Shown: piece after piece, positions 24,405 through 33,147 of the stretch
How positions within the stretch are numbered: the first letter of the stretch is position 1
Layout: each line of letters starts with the position of its first letter
Origin: JBFLVU01 sp037444825
Lineage (GTDB): Bacteria > Acidobacteriota > UBA4820 > DSQY01
Reading direction: 5' to 3'
Assembly: GCA_037444825.1 (NCBI GenBank)
Contig: JBBILR010000004.1
Location: forward strand, 1-64,000
Length of the DNA stretch: 64,000 nucleotides
Position numbers and translations under genes: made by a program
Notes under the pieces: model-generated
Database searches by the model: none
What the model saw: the letters and a program-made list of their open reading frames with translations, nothing else
Told to the model about the DNA's origin: nothing

Positions 24405-27400
24405 ATGCTGAAACTCCAGGAGATCGAGCTGGCGGGGTTCAAATCCTTCGCGGACCGGACGCGGATCCCCGTCCCCGACGACCTCCTGGTGGTGGTGGGC
24501 CCCAACGGCTCCGGAAAGAGCAACGTCACCGACGCGGTCCTCTGGGCCCTGGGGGAGCAGAGCCCCAAGAGCCTGAGGGGCCACAAGATGCAGGACGTGA
24601 TCTTCAACGGGAGCCACCGGAGGCCCCCCGCCGGCACCGCCGAGGTCCTCATGACCTTCCGGGAGCCGGGGGGAGCGAAGGTTCAGGTGGGGCGGCGCCT
24701 CTCCCGGTCGGGGGAGAGCGCCTACCTCATGGACGGGCGCCCCGTGCGCCTCAAGGACGTCCACGACTTCCTCCTGCGCCACAACGTCTCCACCCAGGGG
24801 AGCTTTCTCGTGGAGCAGGGGCGGGTGGAGGCGCTTTTGGCCATGAGCCCCGAGGAGCGCCGCGCCATCTTCGAGGAGGTGGCGGGGATCGCCCACTACA
24901 AGGAAAACCGGCGGTCGGCCCTGCAGAAACTGGAGGCGACGGAGGCGAACCTGCTCCGCCTCAACGACATCCTCCTGGAGGTGGAGGGTCAGATGGCGGC
25001 CCTCAAGAAGCAGGCGGCCAAGGCCGACCGCTTCGTCAAGCTCACGGAGGAGCGCCGGACCCGCCAGCGCCGCCTCTGGGGGCGGCTCTACGGCCAGTGG
25101 TCCGCCCGCCGGCGGGCCCTCGAGCGCGACGGGGAGCTGCTGGCGGCGGAACGGGAGCGGCGGGAGGCGGTGGTGGCGGCCCTGGAGGCCGAGGGGGAGG
25201 CGGCTCGGCTCCGTCTGGCCGACCACGAGCGCTCCCTGCAGAACGCCGTCCAGGCCCTTCACGAGAAGGACCTCGCCCGGGAGCGGGCCGAGCAGGACCT
25301 GCAACGAAAGACCGACCAGATCCTTTCCGCCCGGGGCCGTCTGCGCCAGATCGCCCACGACCGGGAGGAACTGCAGGCGCGGATCCGCGCGGGGCAGCGG
25401 GAAATGGAGCGCCTGGAGGGGGAGGTGGCCCGGTGGGGGGGCGAGGAGCGGGCGGCCGCGGAGGCCGCCTCCGCCGCCCAGCGGGAGCTGGAGGAGCGGG
25501 GGAAGGAGGCCCAGGCGGCCGAAGCGGAGCGGGAGGACCTTCGCCGGAAGGCCTTCGCCGACGCCCAGGAGCACTCCAGGCTCAGCGCCCTCCTCGCCCG
25601 GCTGGGGGAGGACCTGAAGCGCCTTCAGGAGCGGGAGCGGCGCCTCCAGCGGGAGGAGGAGGGGCTGAGGGAGCGGGAAGCGGCCGCCGCCTCCCGGCTG
25701 GAGGAGGCGGAGGAGCGTCTCCGGAGGGCCCGGGAAGCCCGGTCCGCCCTGGCCGAAGCGGCCCGGGAGCAGCAGGGGCGCCTCGAGGAGGCCCGGGCCC
25801 GCGCCCGGAAGGCCTCGGAAGCCCTCGCCACCGCCCGGCGGGACGCGGCGGTGGCCGAGCGGGAGCGGAAGGTGCTCGAAGGCCACGGGAAGAGCCTCGC
25901 CGCCTCGGGGCAGACGGCGGTCACCCGCCGCTTCTCCGGGAAGGAGCCGCCCACCCTGGCCCGTCTCCTGGCCGGCGTCCCCGAAGCGCTCCTGCCGCCG
26001 CTGGCGGCGGTCCTCGGGGACCTCCTCGCGGGCTTCGTCGGGGTTTCCTGGGAGGAAGCCGTGCCCCTTCTCGAGGACCTGCGGCGGGGACGGAGCGGCC
26101 AAGCGGTCTTCTTCGTGGGTGGAGGGGCCGAACCGGAGGAGGTTCCCGCCCTCCCCCCCGGAGCCACCCTCCTCCACCGGGCGGAGGGGATCCCCGGGGA
26201 GGTCCGGCCGTACCTGCCCCCGGTTTTCCTGGTTCCCACCGCGGAGGCGGCGCGGGAGGCCGCCCGGCGGACGAACCTTCCCGCCGTCACCCCGGAGGGC
26301 CTGCTGGTCCACCCCCGGGGGTGGGTCCGCGGCGGCGCCGGCGGTCCGGGGGGCGGGGCCCTCCTGGAGCACGAGCACCGCCTGAAGGAGGCCCTCAGGG
26401 GCGAGGAAGAGGCGCTCCAAGCCTTGGCCCTGGCCGAGGAGGCGGCCCGGAAGGCCGACGGGGAGGCGGAGGAGGCCCGAAGGGCCGCCGGGGAAGCCGC
26501 GGAGGCGGAGCGCAAGGCGGCGGCCGAACTTCTCGAAGCGGAGCGGGAGCGGGAGCGGGCCGAGGAGGAGCGGTCCCGGCTGTCGGCCTCCCGGGACCTC
26601 CTGGAGGGGGAGATCCTCTCCTCCCGCGAGGAGAAGGCGGCCTTCGAAGCCCAGCGGAAGGACCTCTCGCGCGACCTTGGCGCCTCGGAGGAGGAGCGGG
26701 GCCGCTCCGAGGCCCGCCTGAAGGAGCTGGAGGAGCGGACCGCCGGACTGCGCCGCGCGCTGGAAGCCGCCCACGAGGCGGTGGCGGAGAGCCGCGCCCG
26801 CCACTCCGAGGTGGCCCAGAAGGCCCGATCCGCGGCCAACGCCCTCTCCCGCTCGAAGCAGACCCTGGAGGAGCTGAGGGCCACCGACGGCCGCCTCCAG
26901 GGGGAGGCCTCCTTGCTGGAGGAGCGGATCGCGTCCCTGGAGAAGGCCGTCACCGAGGGCCAGCAGGAGCTTCGCGCCCTCATCCTGGCCCTGGAGGAGG
27001 AGCGGGAGCGGAAGGCCCGCTTCGAAGAGGACCACCGGCGCCTGGCCGAAGAGGCGGAGGCGGCGGAGCGGCGGGCCCGGGAGGCCCGGGAGGCCGCCCA
27101 GCAGATCCGCGAGGAGCTCGCCCGGAACGAAGTGGAGCGGGCCACGGCGGCGGCGGAGGTGCGGAACCTGGAGGCCCGCATGGGGGAGGTCTTCGAGGAG
27201 CCCCCTGAGGCGCTGGCCGGGCAGTACGCCGGCGAGCCCCCCCTTTCCCCGGAGGAGGCGGAGGAGGAGGCGCGGGCCCTCATGCGCCTGGACGGCCGCA
27301 TCGCGGAGCTGGGGGAGCTGAATTTGGCGGCCCGGGCGGAGTACGCCGAGCTGGAGAAGCGCCACGCCTTCCTCTCGGCCCAGCGCAAGGACCTGGAGGA

Positions 27401-27962
27401 CGCCGTCGCCTCCCTCCACGAAACCATCCGGAAGATCAACCGGACCACGCGGGAGCGCTTTCTGGAGGCCTTCCGGGCCGTGGGGGACCACTTCTCCCAC
27501 CTCTTCCGGCAGGTCTTCGAGGGGGGGGAGGCCCGCCTCGCCCTGCTGGACGAGCAGAACCCCCTGGACACGGGGGTGGAGATCTACGCCCAGCCTCCGG
27601 GCAAGAAGCTTCAGAGCCTGGGCCTCCTCTCGGGCGGGGAAAAGGCCATGGTGGCCCTCTCCCTCCTCTTCGGCCTCTTCGAGTACCGGCCCCAGCCCTT
27701 CTTCCTGCTGGACGAGGTGGACGCCCCGCTGGACGAGGCGAACATCGTGCGCTTCAGCCGGCTCCTGCAGCAGTTCCGGGGAAAGACGCAGTTCTTGGTG
27801 GTGAGCCACAACAAACGGACCATGGAACAGGCCGATTACCTCTACGGCGTCACCATGGCCGAGGGGGGGGTCTCCCGCGTGGTCTCGGTCCGCCTCCAGG
27901 ACGTGGACCCGGTCCTGGGCGGAAACGGCGGCCGGCGGGAGGCGGCGGGAGGGGCGCCGTGA
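24405..27962 (+). CDS. smc: Chromosome segregation ATPase SMC
   Basis: An 1185-residue SMC protein, the normal length. The N-terminal ATPase half has LAGFKSFADRT and Walker A GPNGSGKSN (about 33-41). It is followed by a long coiled coil (about 170-500), a hinge (about 505-650, EPPTLARLLAGV to VRGGAGG), a second coiled coil, and the C-terminal half with signature LLSGGEKAMVALS and Walker B FFLLDEVDAPLD. It organises and condenses the chromosome, usually with ScpA and ScpB, which are not in this window. Its stop overlaps the next gene's GTG start. Confidence 0.97.
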   Translation: MLKLQEIELAGFKSFADRTRIPVPDDLLVVVGPNGSGKSNVTDAVLWALGEQSPKSLRGHKMQDVIFNGSHRRPPAGTAEVLMTFREPGGAKVQVGRRLSRSGESAYLMDGRPVRLKDVHDFLLRHNVSTQGSFLVEQGRVEALLAMSPEERRAIFEEVAGIAHYKENRRSALQKLEATEANLLRLNDILLEVEGQMAALKKQAAKADRFVKLTEERRTRQRRLWGRLYGQWSARRRALERDGELLAAERERREAVVAALEAEGEAARLRLADHERSLQNAVQALHEKDLARERAEQDLQRKTDQILSARGRLRQIAHDREELQARIRAGQREMERLEGEVARWGGEERAAAEAASAAQRELEERGKEAQAAEAEREDLRRKAFADAQEHSRLSALLARLGEDLKRLQERERRLQREEEGLREREAAAASRLEEAEERLRRAREARSALAEAAREQQGRLEEARARARKASEALATARRDAAVAERERKVLEGHGKSLAASGQTAVTRRFSGKEPPTLARLLAGVPEALLPPLAAVLGDLLAGFVGVSWEEAVPLLEDLRRGRSGQAVFFVGGGAEPEEVPALPPGATLLHRAEGIPGEVRPYLPPVFLVPTAEAAREAARRTNLPAVTPEGLLVHPRGWVRGGAGGPGGGALLEHEHRLKEALRGEEEALQALALAEEAARKADGEAEEARRAAGEAAEAERKAAAELLEAERERERAEEERSRLSASRDLLEGEILSSREEKAAFEAQRKDLSRDLGASEEERGRSEARLKELEERTAGLRRALEAAHEAVAESRARHSEVAQKARSAANALSRSKQTLEELRATDGRLQGEASLLEERIASLEKAVTEGQQELRALILALEEERERKARFEEDHRRLAEEAEAAERRAREAREAAQQIREELARNEVERATAAAEVRNLEARMGEVFEEPPEALAGQYAGEPPLSPEEAEEEARALMRLDGRIAELGELNLAARAEYAELEKRHAFLSAQRKDLEDAVASLHETIRKINRTTRERFLEAFRAVGDHFSHLFRQVFEGGEARLALLDEQNPLDTGVEIYAQPPGKKLQSLGLLSGGEKAMVALSLLFGLFEYRPQPFFLLDEVDAPLDEANIVRFSRLLQQFRGKTQFLVVSHNKRTMEQADYLYGVTMAEGGVSRVVSVRLQDVDPVLGGNGGRREAAGGAP

Positions 27963-30412
27963 GGCCTTTCGCCGGGGCCCGCGGGGCCGCGGCCGCCCTC
28001 CTCTCCCTCCTCTTCGTCCTCGGGGTTCGGGCCGAGGGGCTGAAGGTCTCCTCGTCGGTGAACAAGAGCCGCCTCCGCCTGGGGGAGAGCCTCACCTTCA
28101 CCCTGCGGGTGGAGGGGACGGACCTCCTCCCCCAGCCGGTCCTGCCCCCGCTGGAGAATTTCCGGGTGGCGGGGACCTACCAGACGGTGGAAGCCCTCCC
28201 CGGGGGCGGGCGGGCCCTCCTCTTCCACTACCTCCTGAGCCCCGAGGAGGCGGGCCGGCTCCGCGTGCCCCCCTTCTCCCTCCGGATCGGCGGGCAGACG
28301 GTGGAGGTGCCGGGCTTCGCCGTGGAGGTGGAGACGGCGGGCGCCCTTCCGCCGGCCGCCCCCACCCCGGCGGGGCCCGCCGCGCCGCCGGCCCTGGGGG
28401 ATGACCTCCTCCTCCAGGGTTCCCTCTCCGCCAGCCGGGTTTTCGTGGGCCAGCCGGTGGTGTACACCCTCCACCTCCTCACCCGCCGTTCCGTGCGGGG
28501 CATCGACATCACGCGCTCCGCCACCTTCGAGGGCTTCCAGCGGGTGGAGGAACCGGGGGCCAGCCGGGCGCGGGCGGTGCAGGTCCGCCGGGGGGGAAAA
28601 CTCTACCTCGACGCGGTGGTGCTGAGGGCCACCCTCTTCCCGCTGGAGCCGGGAAGCCGGGCCGTGGAGGACTTCGAAGCGGACCTGAGGCTGGAGGGGG
28701 TGGGGGGGCGCGTCACCCTCCGGGGAGGGGCGGCCCGCCTGGAGGTCCTACCCCTTCCCTCCCCGCCCCCGGGGTTCCGGGGTGCCGTGGGAAGGTTCAC
28801 CCTCCGGGTGGCGGAGGCCCCGCCGCCGCGGGTGGAGGGGGGGCGCCCCGTGAGCCTTCGCCTGCAGGTGGAGGGGGAGGGCTTCCTGCCCGACGGCGCC
28901 CTGGAGGTCCCGGCCACGCCCCTTCTCCAGGCCTACCCCCCGGAGGTCGCCGACGGAAGCGGCTTCTCCGGCGGGCTTCTCCGGGTCAAGCGGGACTTCC
29001 GCCTCTCCTTTCTCCCCCGGACGGCCGGCCCCGTGGAGATCCCCCAGGCCCGCCTCACGGTCTTCGACCCCGAAACCCGCACCTACAGGACCCTGACGGC
29101 GGGCGGGGGCCGGGTCCTCGTGGGCGCGGGGGCACCGGGGAGCGGTGCCGGCGTGAGCCTCGCCCCCCTCGTGGAGAGGCCCCTCCCCGGCGGAGGGCGG
29201 CGGCCTCTGCTCTCCCGGCGCCTCTTCTGGCGCCTCCTGCCCATTCCGTACCTGGCCCTCCTGGTCTTCGCCTCGGGGCTCTGGGTCCACCGGACCTTTC
29301 TCACGGCGCCGGAGAAGCGGCGGGCCCGCCTGCTCCGGAACCGCGCCCGCCGGAACCTCCTGAGGGCCCGGCGCCGCCTGGACGTGCGCCGGGCGGAGGA
29401 GTGCCACGAGGCCCTCTCCCGGGCCCTCACCGACGCCCTGGACCTCCGGGCGGGGCGGGCCACCTCGGGCCTGGACCGGGAACGGCTCTTCGAGGTCCTC
29501 CGCCAGTCGGGGCTTGCCGAGGAGGCGGCCCGCCGGGCCGTCCTCCTGGTGGAGCGCCTGGAGCGGGCCCGGTACGCCCCCGAGCGCCCCACCAGGATGG
29601 AGCTCACGGCCCTCTACGAGGAGGTCCGTTCCTGGGTTCAGGGGGACCCGGGGGGCTCCGCGCGGCGCCGCACGCTTCTGCCGGCGCTGGCCCTTCTCGC
29701 CCTTCTCGGCGGGGACCTCGCCAGGGCGGGGGGCACCGGCGACCTGCTGGCCCGGAGGGCTTCCGAGGCCTACCAGCGGGGGGATTACGCCGAGGCCCGG
29801 CGGATCTACCTGCTCCTTCGGGAGGCGGAGGGCGACGGGGCGGCCCTCCATTTCAACCTGGGCAACTGCGCCTTGAAGTCCGGGGATTTGGGGCGGGCCA
29901 TCCTGGAGTACCGCCGGGCCCTTCGGCTGGATCCCCGCTTCGGGCCGGCCAGGGCCAACCTCGAAGCGGCCCGGCGCCTCCTCCCGGCCCGGGTGCCCCC
30001 CTACGCCGTCCCCCCGTGGGAGGCCTTCCTCGCCTCTCTGCCGGAGGGGCTTCCCGAGGCGGCGGTGCTGGCCTTCTCCCTGCTCTTCTGCCTCTCGGCG
30101 GCCCTGGTGCTCCTCCTGCCCCCCGGGGAGGCCCGCCGGCTCTGGGCCCGGCTCCTGGCCGCGTCGGTCCTCCTGGGACTCCTTTCGGTGCTTCTGCTGG
30201 CGGGATCCGACGCGGTCCTTCCCCGGCGGCGCCCGGTGGTGGTGGTGGCCCCGGCGGAGGTGACGGCGGCCCCCGAGAGCGGGGGCAAGGTGCTGGCGGT
30301 GCTTCCCCCCGGGTCGGAGATCCTGCGGGTGGCCGAGGCGGGGAACCGCTCCCTGGTCCTCTGGGGGGAAGGGCGGGGCTGGACCGATTCCAGCGCCGTG
30401 GAGGAGCCTTGA
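27959..30412 (+). CDS. BatD-like protein fused to a BatE-like TPR/SH3 region
   Basis: An 817-residue membrane protein starting with GTG overlapping the smc stop. It has a signal peptide (about 1-25) and a BatD-like region (VSSSVNKSRLRLGESLTFTLRVEG and later beta-sandwich repeats). A transmembrane segment lies near 424-443, then a basic helical region. TPR repeats near 590-680 (ASEAYQRGDYAEARRIYLLL, HFNLGNCALKSGDLGRAILEYRRAL) and two further helices lead to an SH3-like end (APESGGKVLAVLPPGSEILRV). In Bat operons BatD and BatE are separate proteins that accompany MoxR ATPase and VWA proteins; here they are one chain and no moxR or batA is nearby. The function is probably envelope stress or protein quality, by analogy only. 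Confidence 0.78.
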   Translation: MRPFAGARGAAAALLSLLFVLGVRAEGLKVSSSVNKSRLRLGESLTFTLRVEGTDLLPQPVLPPLENFRVAGTYQTVEALPGGGRALLFHYLLSPEEAGRLRVPPFSLRIGGQTVEVPGFAVEVETAGALPPAAPTPAGPAAPPALGDDLLLQGSLSASRVFVGQPVVYTLHLLTRRSVRGIDITRSATFEGFQRVEEPGASRARAVQVRRGGKLYLDAVVLRATLFPLEPGSRAVEDFEADLRLEGVGGRVTLRGGAARLEVLPLPSPPPGFRGAVGRFTLRVAEAPPPRVEGGRPVSLRLQVEGEGFLPDGALEVPATPLLQAYPPEVADGSGFSGGLLRVKRDFRLSFLPRTAGPVEIPQARLTVFDPETRTYRTLTAGGGRVLVGAGAPGSGAGVSLAPLVERPLPGGGRRPLLSRRLFWRLLPIPYLALLVFASGLWVHRTFLTAPEKRRARLLRNRARRNLLRARRRLDVRRAEECHEALSRALTDALDLRAGRATSGLDRERLFEVLRQSGLAEEAARRAVLLVERLERARYAPERPTRMELTALYEEVRSWVQGDPGGSARRRTLLPALALLALLGGDLARAGGTGDLLARRASEAYQRGDYAEARRIYLLLREAEGDGAALHFNLGNCALKSGDLGRAILEYRRALRLDPRFGPARANLEAARRLLPARVPPYAVPPWEAFLASLPEGLPEAAVLAFSLLFCLSAALVLLLPPGEARRLWARLLAASVLLGLLSVLLLAGSDAVLPRRRPVVVVAPAEVTAAPESGGKVLAVLPPGSEILRVAEAGNRSLVLWGEGRGWTDSSAVEEP

Positions 30413-31665
30413 TGGAACGGGGACCGATCCTCCGGGCCGCCGCCTGCGCCGTTGCCCTGTCCGCGGCGGGCCTCCTCGCCGGGGTGCTTCTCCGGTGGGA
30501 CGACCTGCGGTGGCTCTCCGCCCCGGAGCCCCCGGCCGTCCGCTTCCGCCCCCCCATTCGTCCGACAGCCCCCCCGCCCCCGGCGCCCCAGCCCCCCCCG
30601 CCGCTTCCGCCCCGCGTCCTCTCGGTGAAGGGCCTCTCCGTCGGGCCTTGCCCGCCCCTGGGCGCCGTCCCCGAGGTTCGGCGGGTGCTGGAGGGCCTGG
30701 ACGAGGACCTCGCCGGCGCCGTGAAGGACCTCAAGGACGCCTCGGGCCTCTTCCCCTCCCCGGAAAACACGCTGGAGATCCTTCCCCGGCCCGCCGCCGA
30801 GTGCGCCTTCGCCGAGCCCTTCGACGTCGGACGCCGGGGGGGGCGCTGGGTGGCGGAGGTCCCCGCCGAGCCGCTGGTCCTCGGGTGGTGGGACCGGCGG
30901 AGCCTTCTGGCCGCCGCCCTGGCCTGGGCGCTCCTGGAGCAGGAGGTCCCCGCCTTCTCTGAGGCCCCCCTCTGGTTCCGCGCCGGGGCCTCCCTCCACC
31001 TCGCCGGCTTCGGCCAGGCCTACCTCTCCCGCCGGATCCTGGAGAGCGACGCCCCCCTCCTCCTGGCGGGGCCGCTGGATCGCGAAGAGGATGCCTGGGC
31101 GAAAGGGGTCCTGGCCCTTTGGGCCCTGGAGGCGAGGAAGGGGCCGGGGGCCCTCCGGCGCTGGGTCAACTTGCTCCACGCGGGCCGGCCCTTCTGGGAG
31201 GCGCACGCCGCAGCGGCGGGGGAGTCCCGGGAGGCCTTCGAGGAGGGCTACCGGACCCTGGGGGCCCACCGCCTGAAGGAACTCACCGCCTCCCGGGGGG
31301 AGTTCCGGGAGGCCGTGGCCCTCCTCAGGCAGGGGAAGGACGGAGAGGCCCTGGAGCGGCTCCGGGCCTTCGTGGAGGAGCGCCCGCTGGACCTCTACGC
31401 CGGAGACGCCGCCTACTACCTCAACTACGCCCGGGTGCGCCGGGGGGCCTACCGGGAGGCGGTCCTGGGCTTCACCGACCTCCTGGTGAACCGCCCCGCC
31501 TCCACCCACCTCCAGGGAAAGGCCCGCTACTTCCTGGGAAGGGCCTACCAGCTCGACGGGTACGGCCCGCTGGCCCTGGCCGAGTACCGTCTCGCCGCCC
31601 TCTCCCCCGACTCGGAACTGCTGCGAAAGGCGGCGGCCCAGCGGCAAAAGGAGCTGGAACCGTGA
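30412..31665 (+). CDS. TPR protein with degenerate peptidase-MA-like domain
   Basis: A 417-residue protein: an N-terminal anchor (about 7-25), a Pro-rich linker, a central domain and TPR-like repeats (about 290-410). The segment AAALAWALLEQ (near 166) followed by PLWFRAGASLHLAG (near 187) has the spacing of HExxH and the W-x-x-E-G motif of peptidase MA gluzincins. The zinc and catalytic residues are Ala and Trp instead. I read it as a non-catalytic relative, which is inference. It overlaps its neighbours on both sides (TGATG and GTGA), inside the run from smc to the pseudouridine synthase. Confidence 0.68.
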   Translation: MERGPILRAAACAVALSAAGLLAGVLLRWDDLRWLSAPEPPAVRFRPPIRPTAPPPPAPQPPPPLPPRVLSVKGLSVGPCPPLGAVPEVRRVLEGLDEDLAGAVKDLKDASGLFPSPENTLEILPRPAAECAFAEPFDVGRRGGRWVAEVPAEPLVLGWWDRRSLLAAALAWALLEQEVPAFSEAPLWFRAGASLHLAGFGQAYLSRRILESDAPLLLAGPLDREEDAWAKGVLALWALEARKGPGALRRWVNLLHAGRPFWEAHAAAAGESREAFEEGYRTLGAHRLKELTASRGEFREAVALLRQGKDGEALERLRAFVEERPLDLYAGDAAYYLNYARVRRGAYREAVLGFTDLLVNRPASTHLQGKARYFLGRAYQLDGYGPLALAEYRLAALSPDSELLRKAAAQRQKELEP

Positions 31666-32225
31666 GCGCGAAACCGCTGGTCCTCGGCCTCACCGGGCCC
31701 AACGCCGCCGGAAAGGGCGAGGTGGCCGCCCTCCTCAAGGAGCGGGGCTTCTCCTGCCACAGCCTGAGCGACGTGGTGCGGGAGGAGGCCCTCCGGAGGG
31801 GGCGCACCGTTTCCCGGGACGACCTCATCGCCACGGGGAACGAACTGCGACGGGAGGGAGGCCCCGGGGCGCTGGCGGAGCGGATCCTTTCCCGCCTGGG
31901 GGACTGGGACGTGGTGGACTCCATCCGGAACCCCGCCGAGGTGGCCGTCCTGCGCCGCCTTCCCCGGTTCGTCCTCGTGGGGGTGGACGCCCCGGCCGAA
32001 GCGCGCTTCGAGCGGGCCCGGCGAAGGCCCGGGCGGGGGGACGCCGTCTCCGACCTGAAGGCCTTTCTGGCCAAAGAGGCCGAGGAGGACACCGAGGAGG
32101 AGACGAACCAGCGCCTCTCCGCCACCTTCGCCCTGAGGGACCGGACCCTCTACAACGGGGGGAGCCTGGAGGACCTCCGGGAGGCGGTGGGGGCCCTCCT
32201 CCGGGAACTGGAGGAGGCGGAATGA
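31662..32225 (+). CDS. P-loop nucleotide kinase-like protein (UPF0200-like)
   Basis: A 187-residue protein starting at GTG overlapping the previous stop. Walker A GPNAAGKGE at residues about 10-18 is followed by SLSDVVREEALRRG, VVDSIRNPAEVAVLRR and a DAPAEARFERARRR LID-like stretch. This order matches the UPF0200 family of dephospho-CoA-kinase-like proteins, best known from archaea. The substrate is not established. It is tightly coupled (ATGA) to a pseudouridine synthase gene. Confidence 0.75.
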   Translation: MSAKPLVLGLTGPNAAGKGEVAALLKERGFSCHSLSDVVREEALRRGRTVSRDDLIATGNELRREGGPGALAERILSRLGDWDVVDSIRNPAEVAVLRRLPRFVLVGVDAPAEARFERARRRPGRGDAVSDLKAFLAKEAEEDTEEETNQRLSATFALRDRTLYNGGSLEDLREAVGALLRELEEAE

Positions 32226-33094
32226 GGCGCCACTTCCGGGTCCCCGAGGAACTCGGAGGTTCCCGGCTGGACGCGGCCCTCGCGGCGCTGGACCCCCGCC
32301 TCAGCCGCCGCCGGGCCAAGGACCTCATCGAGCGCGGGGCCGTCTACCTCGACGGGAAGCGGTGCCGCCTCTGCTCCCGCCTGGTGGCGGCCGGCGCCTC
32401 GGTGGAGGTGGAGGCCTCCGGGGGCCGGCCCCTGCCTAAGTCCGTTTCCGCGGAGATCCTCTGGCAGGGGGAGGGGATCGTGGCCCTGGCCAAGCCCGCC
32501 GGCGTGCCCGCCGTCCCCACCCGGGAATCGGTGGCCGGGACCCTGCTCCACGCCGCCGCCCGCCGCCTGGGCCGCCCCCTCCGGGACCTCCATCCCCTCC
32601 ACCGGCTGGACGCCGCCACCTCCGGCGTCTTCCTGGTGGCGTTGGAGGCCTCCGCCGCGGCCCTTTTGGGGGAGGCCTTCGCCCAGGGCCGGGTGGAGAA
32701 GGTGTACCTGGCCGTGGCGGCGGGCCTCCCGTCGCCCCCCGAGGGGGTTTGGGAGTGGCCCCTTTCCGAACCCCGGGACGGCCGGGTGGCGGTGGATCCC
32801 GGGGGGCGCCCCGCCCGGACCCGCTACCGGGTCCTCTTGGACCGCGGTGGCACGAGCCTCCTGGAGCTCCGCCCGGAGACGGGCCGGACCCACCAGATCC
32901 GCGTCCACGCCGCCGCCGCCGGACACCCCGTCGTGGGGGACCGCAAGTACGGCGGCCCCTGGGGGGTCCGCTCCCCCCGCCTCCTGCTCCACGCCTTCCG
33001 GGTGGCCTTCCCCCTTCCGTCGGGGGCGGTCCAGGTCGTGGAAGCACCCCTTCCGGAAGCCTTCGGCCCCGGGCCCCTCCCCGCGCTCCCCTGA
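32222..33094 (+). CDS. RluA-family RNA pseudouridine synthase with S4 domain
   Basis: A 290-residue protein. An N-terminal S4 RNA-binding domain (about 10-75, RLDAALAALDPRLSRRRAKDLIERGAV) is followed by the RluA catalytic domain with HRLDAATSG, whose Asp attacks the uridine. RPETGRTHQIRVHAAAAGHPVVGDRKYG is the other family signature. It isomerises uridine to pseudouridine in rRNA or tRNA; the site modified cannot be told from sequence. The start overlaps the previous stop (ATGA). Confidence 0.92.
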   Translation: MRRHFRVPEELGGSRLDAALAALDPRLSRRRAKDLIERGAVYLDGKRCRLCSRLVAAGASVEVEASGGRPLPKSVSAEILWQGEGIVALAKPAGVPAVPTRESVAGTLLHAAARRLGRPLRDLHPLHRLDAATSGVFLVALEASAAALLGEAFAQGRVEKVYLAVAAGLPSPPEGVWEWPLSEPRDGRVAVDPGGRPARTRYRVLLDRGGTSLLELRPETGRTHQIRVHAAAAGHPVVGDRKYGGPWGVRSPRLLLHAFRVAFPLPSGAVQVVEAPLPEAFGPGPLPALP

Positions 33095-33100
33095 AAAAGA

Positions 33101-33124
33101 ACGGGGGGCCCGAAGGCCCCCCGT
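33101..33124 (-). terminator. Intrinsic terminator of the RCC1/PKD gene (UUCG loop)
   Basis: A perfect 10-bp stem closes a 4-nt loop. Read on the minus strand it is ACGGGGGGCC, then TTCG, then GGCCCCCCGT, followed by TCTTTTTC. The UUCG tetraloop and the U-rich tail mark a minus-strand terminator. On the plus strand the loop is CGAA and no U-tract follows, but the hairpin could still help end the pseudouridine synthase operon. Confidence 0.8.
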
Positions 33125-33147
33125 CTTCGATGGACGACCGGAAGGTT

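Noticed and set aside
24243..27809. Long minus-strand frame opposite smc
   Set aside because: It mirrors the Glu/Arg/Ala coiled coil of SMC and shows no family motif.
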